This document shows, piece after piece, positions 59,430 through 64,000 of a stretch of 64,000 bases of DNA. The notes below the pieces were generated by a model. That model was not told the origin of the DNA, did no database searches, and worked only from the letters and a program-made list of their open reading frames with translations. The stretch lies in contig NZ_WNWM01000002.1 of the NCBI RefSeq assembly GCF_009727155.1, positions 2,852,001 through 2,916,000 of the forward strand, written 5' to 3'. The DNA comes from Pseudoduganella dura. Its GTDB lineage: Bacteria > Pseudomonadota > Gammaproteobacteria > Burkholderiales > Burkholderiaceae_D. Positions within the stretch are counted from its first letter, which is position 1; every line of letters begins with the position of its first letter. The position numbers and the translations under genes are program-made.

Positions 59430-61472
59430 TCAGGCGGCGGCGCCGATGGCGTCCGCGCGGTACAGCGGCAGGGTCACGGTGAACGTGGTGCCTTGCTGCG
59501 GCGCGCTGCGCACCTCGAGCCGGCCACCGAGCTCGTGAATGTATTCGCGGCTCTCGAAGGCGCCGATGCCCATGCCGGCCGACTTCGTCGAATCGAATGG
59601 CTTGAACAGGCGCTCGCGCATGAACTCGTCGCTCATGCCTTGCCCGGTATCGCCGATTTCGATCGTCACCGTGTCCGGCGTGCCGTCGACGCGCACCCAC
59701 ACCCGGCCGTCGCGCGGCGTCGCCTCGATCGCATTCTGGATCAGGTGGCCCAGCACGCGCTCCAGGCGCTCGGCATCGGCCAGCACGCGCAAGCCAGGCT
59801 GGTTCACCTGCAGCACCGGTTTCGGTTCGAACGCCGCTTTCAGCGCCACGGCGCCGGTCAGCAACTGGTCCACCGCTAGCGGCCGCGCATGCTCGGGCGT
59901 GGCGGTACGGCTCAGCTTTTGCAGCATCAGTTTCATCTTTTGCACGGAATAGCTTACCGTATCCTGCATGTCGCGCTGGAATTCCGGATTGTCGCGATGT
60001 TTTTCCGCGTTGGCCGTCAGCAGCGACAGCTGCGCCACCAGGTTTTTCAGGTCGTGCACGACGAAGGTCGACAGCCGGTTGAACGAATCGAACTGGCGCG
60101 CCAGCATCAGCGCGTTGTCGGCCTCCTGCTGTGCCACGTAGCTGGCCGCCTGCGTGCCGGCCACCTTCAGCAGGTCCAGAACTTCCCAGTTCAGCGCCAC
60201 GGCGCTGCGCGGCCGCTGCAGCACGGTGAAGCCGAGCAGCCGGCCGTGCAGCATCAACGGCACCACCAGCCACGCGCGCGGGAAACCGCGCAGCCATGCC
60301 GGCAGCAGCACCGGCTCGCCGGTGACAGGGTCTCCCAGGTCCACCACCCACTGCTTTTCCTCGATGAAGCGGCAGAACGGCGAGTCGGCCGGTTCGACAT
60401 CCGTGACCGGCGCCGTGTGCCAGTATGCGACAGGCTCGCAACGTTCGCCACGCCGGATCCACAGCGTGCCGCCGGGGCTTTCCACGAGCGCGGCCAATGC
60501 CTGGATGGTGCGTTCGCCCAGGCCCGGGCCCGGATGCGACAGCGTGCGCGTAAAACTGAGCCACTCCTCGCGGTAGTCATAGTTATAGCGGTAGAAATGC
60601 TTGCTGATGAAGACCTTCAGCCAGGCGCGGAAGCTGCCCGAAAACAGGACCCCCACCAGCAGCATCGAAGCACCGAACAGGAACACCAGCTGCATCAGCG
60701 AGCCCCAGCTGCCGCCCACGAAGCGCAGGTAATAGGCCGCCGAACTCATCGCCAGGAGGTAGAAGGCGGAACCGATCAGCGCCGCCGAGTGGAACAGCAT
60801 CCGGCGCGACACCGCGAAGTGGCCGGTCCATGACGCACTGCGCAGCAACGACAGCGCCAGCAGCGGCACCGTGAGCGCGTTGACGATGCCGCGCGCGGCC
60901 CACAGGTCGCGGTTCAGCTCACGGAACAGCAGCATGTCGCTGTACATGTAGAAGTCATAGACGAAGATGCCGCCCAGGCCCAGGCAGGCGAACTTGATCG
61001 CCCAACGCCCCTGCGTGCCGGTATTGCGGTACAACTGCTCGACCAGCAGCATGCCCAGCACCGCGGCGCCGACCCGGCCGATCACCGTCACCTGGAACCG
61101 CAGGCCGGCCGGCAGGGCCGCCTCGGCCAACGTCACGGCAAGCAGCAGCAGATACAGGCCCACGGCGAATACCAGCATGCTGCTGCGGCGCCGCGCGCCG
61201 CCCGCCGGCCGCAACTGGCCCAGCATCGCCAGCAGCACAGCGGTCCAGGCCGCATCGCGCAACAGTTCGGCCAGCTCTGCCGCCATGGCCGGCACGGCGT
61301 CGTATGCCAGGCCGATCATCGTCGCGCTCCATGGCACCATCGCGGCGCATGCAACGGCGAACAGCCGCGTATGCGGCCGGCCGCGCCAGCGGGTCAGCAA
61401 CGGCAGGCACAGGAACACAAACGCCAGCGCAGCGCTGGCGTAACTGAAGGAAGCGGTACTGACCGGCATCAT
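59430..61472 (-). CDS. prsK: Sensor histidine kinase PrsK
   Basis: A 680-residue membrane kinase. About eight membrane helices occupy residues 1-290, a GAF domain lies at about 320-460, and the kinase core follows: phospho-acceptor His in FVVHDLKNLVAQ, N-box HLIQNAIEATPRDG, G1 GDTGQGM and G2 GMGIGAFESREYI. It matches the PEP-CTERM system kinase family (TIGR02916 type). It phosphorylates PrsR, whose gene follows 82 bases downstream. The membrane half probably senses an envelope or lipid signal. Confidence 0.96.
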   Translation of the reverse strand: MMPVSTASFSYASAALAFVFLCLPLLTRWRGRPHTRLFAVACAAMVPWSATMIGLAYDAVPAMAAELAELLRDAAWTAVLLAMLGQLRPAGGARRRSSMLVFAVGLYLLLLAVTLAEAALPAGLRFQVTVIGRVGAAVLGMLLVEQLYRNTGTQGRWAIKFACLGLGGIFVYDFYMYSDMLLFRELNRDLWAARGIVNALTVPLLALSLLRSASWTGHFAVSRRMLFHSAALIGSAFYLLAMSSAAYYLRFVGGSWGSLMQLVFLFGASMLLVGVLFSGSFRAWLKVFISKHFYRYNYDYREEWLSFTRTLSHPGPGLGERTIQALAALVESPGGTLWIRRGERCEPVAYWHTAPVTDVEPADSPFCRFIEEKQWVVDLGDPVTGEPVLLPAWLRGFPRAWLVVPLMLHGRLLGFTVLQRPRSAVALNWEVLDLLKVAGTQAASYVAQQEADNALMLARQFDSFNRLSTFVVHDLKNLVAQLSLLTANAEKHRDNPEFQRDMQDTVSYSVQKMKLMLQKLSRTATPEHARPLAVDQLLTGAVALKAAFEPKPVLQVNQPGLRVLADAERLERVLGHLIQNAIEATPRDGRVWVRVDGTPDTVTIEIGDTGQGMSDEFMRERLFKPFDSTKSAGMGIGAFESREYIHELGGRLEVRSAPQQGTTFTVTLPLYRADAIGAAA

Positions 61473-61503
61473 GACCCCGCGCGGCCGTGCTGCCCGGGGC
61501 CGC

Positions 61504-62907
61504 TCAGCGGCCTCCCCGGAACATCACCACCTTGATGGTATCGATCAGCACCAGCACATCGAGCAGCAGGCTGTTGTTCTTCACGTAGTACAGGTCGTAC
61601 TGCAGTTTTTGCACCGCATCCTCGACCGAATCGCCGTAGCCGTAGCGCACCTGCGCCCAGCCGGTGATGCCCGGCTTGATACTGTGCCGCATGTTGTAGT
61701 ACGGCACGCGCTCGGTCAATTGCTCGACAAAGTACGGCCGCTCCGGCCGCGGGCCGACAAAGCTCATTTCGCCCTTCAGCACGTTCAGGATCTGCGGCAG
61801 CTCGTCGATCCGCAGCTTGCGGATGATGTTGCCCACGCGGGTGATGCGGGGATCGTTCTTGGCCGCCCACTGCGGCTTGCCGCTCTGCTCGGCGTTGGTG
61901 AACATGCTGCGGAATTTCATTACGCGGAACACATTACCGTCCTTGCCCACCCGCTCCTGCGAATAAAAGATCGGTGCGCGGTCTTCGATGTAGATCGCCA
62001 GCGCCGTCAGCAGCATCAGCGGCAGCGTTACCAGCAGCAGCAACAGGCTGGCGGCGACATCGAAGCTGCGTTTCATGAACGTGCGCACCCAGCTCTGGTC
62101 GAAACCGCCACCGAACACCAGCCAGCTCGGTTGCACGGAATCGACCCGGATCTGGCATGTCTCGCGTTCGAAGAATGTGGTCGAATCGGTCACATTGATG
62201 CCATACAGCTTGCAGTCGAGCAGCTCCTTGATGGGAAACGTGCCGCCGCGCCGGTTCTGCACCGACACCACGATTTCGCTGACCCGATGCTGCTGCGCCA
62301 GCTGCACAAGCGACTTCCCCGACTCGAGCACCAGCAGCCGTTCGCGTGCCACGCTCACGTCCTCGCCCGGCACCGATACGTAGCCGGCGATATGGTACCT
62401 GTGGTAGCTGCCGCCGCGCGTGGCCAGTTCGCCGCATTCCTTGGCCAGCTGGCCGCAACCGATGAAGAGGATGCGCGACTCGAGTATCGACAGTTCGGAA
62501 CTTTTCAGGAACACCATTCGTGCCAGCACGATGCCGGTGCCGGAAATGCAGAACACGAGGATCAGGATGCCGCGGCCGAAGTAAAGGTCCGGCGCCATGT
62601 AGAAAATCAGCGTGAGAATACAGAAACCCATCGCGAACGAGGGCATGAGTTGCAGGAAGAATGGATTGCGCAAGCCTTCGCTGACCTTGACCTGGTACAT
62701 GCCCAGCGCGCTCATCGAGAATACGATCGCGGCCGCGAACACGCACGCGGACATGAAGAAGTGGTCGAGCTTCGGCAGCACGAATTCGTCGCCGTCGAAG
62801 ATCCGCAAACCGGCTCCTGCATAGAACGAGCCGATCAGGATCAGGACTTCCAGGAACAGCAGGCTGAACACTACCTTGGATATGTAGTGGTTGGAGATTT
62901 TCAACAT
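61504..62907 (-). CDS. Initiating sugar transferase (polyprenyl glycosylphosphotransferase), PEP-CTERM associated
   Basis: A 467-residue bitopic/polytopic enzyme. Four N-terminal helices (about 10-125) and a CoA-binding-like domain (about 140-250) precede the bacterial sugar transferase domain: a membrane helix at 278-300, then YSQERVGKDGNVFRVMKFRS, GNIIRKLRIDELPQ and SFVGPRPERPYFV. It transfers a sugar phosphate to undecaprenyl phosphate, starting repeat-unit synthesis. It matches the exosortase-linked EpsB-type family (TIGR03013). Start at 62907 is preceded by GGGGGG; a longer frame upstream is unlikely. Confidence 0.94.
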   Translation of the reverse strand: MLKISNHYISKVVFSLLFLEVLILIGSFYAGAGLRIFDGDEFVLPKLDHFFMSACVFAAAIVFSMSALGMYQVKVSEGLRNPFFLQLMPSFAMGFCILTLIFYMAPDLYFGRGILILVFCISGTGIVLARMVFLKSSELSILESRILFIGCGQLAKECGELATRGGSYHRYHIAGYVSVPGEDVSVARERLLVLESGKSLVQLAQQHRVSEIVVSVQNRRGGTFPIKELLDCKLYGINVTDSTTFFERETCQIRVDSVQPSWLVFGGGFDQSWVRTFMKRSFDVAASLLLLLVTLPLMLLTALAIYIEDRAPIFYSQERVGKDGNVFRVMKFRSMFTNAEQSGKPQWAAKNDPRITRVGNIIRKLRIDELPQILNVLKGEMSFVGPRPERPYFVEQLTERVPYYNMRHSIKPGITGWAQVRYGYGDSVEDAVQKLQYDLYYVKNNSLLLDVLVLIDTIKVVMFRGGR

Positions 62908-62976
62908 TTTTACCCCCCAGGGCGTACACCTAGTTTTTATTCCCTTGCCGTCGGATGCGGCTCGTGGAACCACTTT

Positions 62977-63996
62977 TCAGCTGGCGATCGCCAGGTGTTG
63001 CACGTACCACTCCATTGCTTCCCTGAGTCCGGCGGCGATGTCATGCGTCGGCGCATAGCCCAGTAATTCACGCGCGCGGGTAATGTCGGCCTGCGAATGG
63101 CGCACGTCGCCGGCCCTGAAGTTCTTGTATTGCGGTTGTGCACCCTGCAGGTGCGGGAAACGCTCCTGCAACAGGTCGCGCATCATGTGATACAGCCCGT
63201 TGAGACTTGTGCGTTCGTTCAGCGCCACGTTGTAGACGGTGTTTGCCGCACCCGGCGCCGTGGCCAGCGCGGCAAGCAGGTTGGCCTGCACCACGTTGTC
63301 GATGAAGCAGAAATCGCGGCTGGTCTCGCCATCGCCGTTGATGAATACCGGGCGATCGCCGATCATCGCCGCCACCCATTGCGGGATCACGGCGGCATAG
63401 GCACCCTGCGGATCCTGCCGCGGGCCAAAGACGTTGAAGTAGCGCAGCCCGATCGTTTCGACGCCGTAGCAACGCGCGAACACTTCGGCATACAGCTCGT
63501 TGACGTATTTGGTGACGGCATACGGCGACAGCGGCTTGCCGATCGTATCCTCCACCTTCGGCAGCCCGGGATGGTCGCCGTAGGTGGAACTGGAAGCGGC
63601 ATACACGAAGCGCTTGACCCTGGCATCGCGTGCCGCCACCAGCATGTTGACGAAGCCGGTCACGTTCACATCGTGCGTGCGCTGCGGGTCCTCGATCGAG
63701 CGGGTGACGGAACCCAGCGCCGCTTCGTGCAGCACGAAGTCGGTGCCTTCGCAGGCATGCACGCACGTATCGGCGTTGCGGATATCGCCTTCGATGAACT
63801 GGAAGGCCGCCCAGGCCTGCGCGCCGACGGCTTCGCGCACCTGGTCGAGGTTGTGCTGGTGCCCGGTGGCGAAATTGTCCAGCCCCGTCACGCGCTGGCC
63901 GAGTTTCAGCAGTGCTTCGACCAGGTTGGAGCCGATAAAACCGGCAGCACCCGTCACGAGCCAGCGATATTGCCGCCCGCGCAGGTGTTTCGTCAC
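62977..63996 (-). CDS. Sugar-nucleotide 4-epimerase/dehydratase-type SDR (WbpP/TviC-like)
   Basis: A 339-residue extended short-chain dehydrogenase. The NAD-binding loop is [14 protein letters not shown] and the catalytic pair Y-x3-K is in [13 protein letters not shown]; the Ser of the triad is in [12 protein letters not shown]. It most resembles UDP-N-acetylglucosamine 4-epimerases of the WbpP/TviC type. It would make UDP-GalNAc or a related sugar for the repeat unit. A GTG at 63996 is the only start inside the window, four bases from the edge, so the true start could lie outside. The 69-base gap to the sugar transferase shows no clear promoter. Confidence 0.88.
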   Translation of the reverse strand: MTKHLRGRQYRWLVTGAAGFIGSNLVEALLKLGQRVTGLDNFATGHQHNLDQVREAVGAQAWAAFQFIEGDIRNADTCVHACEGTDFVLHEAALGSVTRSIEDPQRTHDVNVTGFVNMLVAARDARVKRFVYAASSSTYGDHPGLPKVEDTIGKPLSPYAVTKYVNELYAEVFARCYGVETIGLRYFNVFGPRQDPQGAYAAVIPQWVAAMIGDRPVFINGDGETSRDFCFIDNVVQANLLAALATAPGAANTVYNVALNERTSLNGLYHMMRDLLQERFPHLQGAQPQYKNFRAGDVRHSQADITRARELLGYAPTHDIAAGLREAMEWYVQHLAIAS

Positions 63997-64000
63997 GTCG

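Overview
The window comes from a high-GC Gram-negative bacterium. Gene content and protein style point to the Betaproteobacteria, most likely the Oxalobacteraceae (Massilia/Duganella/Pseudoduganella type); this is inferred from families and base composition, not from a search. From about 4 kb to the right edge nearly everything belongs to one large exopolysaccharide locus of the PEP-CTERM/exosortase A (XrtA) type. It includes the exosortase, its sensor/regulator pair PrsK/PrsR, the lipoprotein PrsT, a PEP-CTERM substrate and a linked N-acyl amino acid synthase.

Layout. 1-4 kb: ordinary flanking genes (start of a UvrD-like helicase, a metallo-beta-lactamase-fold hydrolase divergent from a TetR regulator, a small unknown protein, an AhpD-like protein divergent from an AraC regulator). 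26.2-4.0 kb, minus strand: one long, tightly coupled operon in the order chain-length determinant, tyrosine autokinase, outer-membrane beta-barrel, AAA ATPase, WecB, DUF3473-type deacetylase, FemAB-like protein, glycosyltransferase, exosortase A, glycosyltransferase, asparagine-synthetase-like amidotransferase, two glycosyltransferases, CapK/PaaK-like ligase, O-ligase/polymerase, deacetylase, flippase, ferredoxin. 26.4-28.0 kb, plus: a secreted trypsin-like protease and the polysaccharide export lipoprotein. 28.1-31.0 kb, plus: an HPr-kinase-related cassette (secreted Cys-rich protein, PqqD-like protein, HprK-related kinase, nucleotidyltransferase). 31.0-35.2 kb, plus: GAF protein, lytic transglycosylase, vanillyl-alcohol-oxidase-type flavoprotein and the PEP-CTERM protein. 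36.2-35.4 and 39.1-36.3 kb, minus: N-acyl amino acid synthase and PrsT. 49.9-39.2 kb, minus: a second operon (acyl-CoA ligase, PLP decarboxylase, degenerate asparagine synthetase, deacetylase, low-molecular-weight phosphatase, acyltransferase, ATP-grasp protein, two GT2 enzymes). 50.2-56.6 kb, plus: aminotransferase, GNAT/FemAB-like protein, acyl carrier protein, the two exosortase-associated hydrolases, glycosyltransferase, TPR protein. 64.0-56.7 kb, minus: sugar-nucleotide epimerase, initiating sugar transferase, PrsK, PrsR, VanZ-like protein.

How it works together (partly inferred). The initiating transferase and glycosyltransferases build a lipid-linked repeat unit. The flippase and O-ligase/polymerase move and join it. 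The chain-length protein, kinase, export lipoprotein and beta-barrel export it. Exosortase A cleaves PEP-CTERM proteins in the same envelope. PrsK/PrsR would drive sigma-54 promoters, and two of these are visible. Both carry a 17-bp upstream element exactly 103 bp before the -24 GG, with a consensus IHF site between. One precedes the PEP-CTERM gene and the other precedes the HprK-related cassette, which ties that cassette to the exosortase regulon.

The other striking feature is a set of short tandem repeats. Two 14-bp arrays sit on stop/start junctions of the main operon and create chains of tiny reading frames linked by ATGA overlaps. No rRNA, tRNA, insertion sequence or CRISPR array was seen. 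No stretch above 300 bases is without a gene; the largest gaps (26158-26406, 49933-50183, 35191-35409) hold promoters or terminators.
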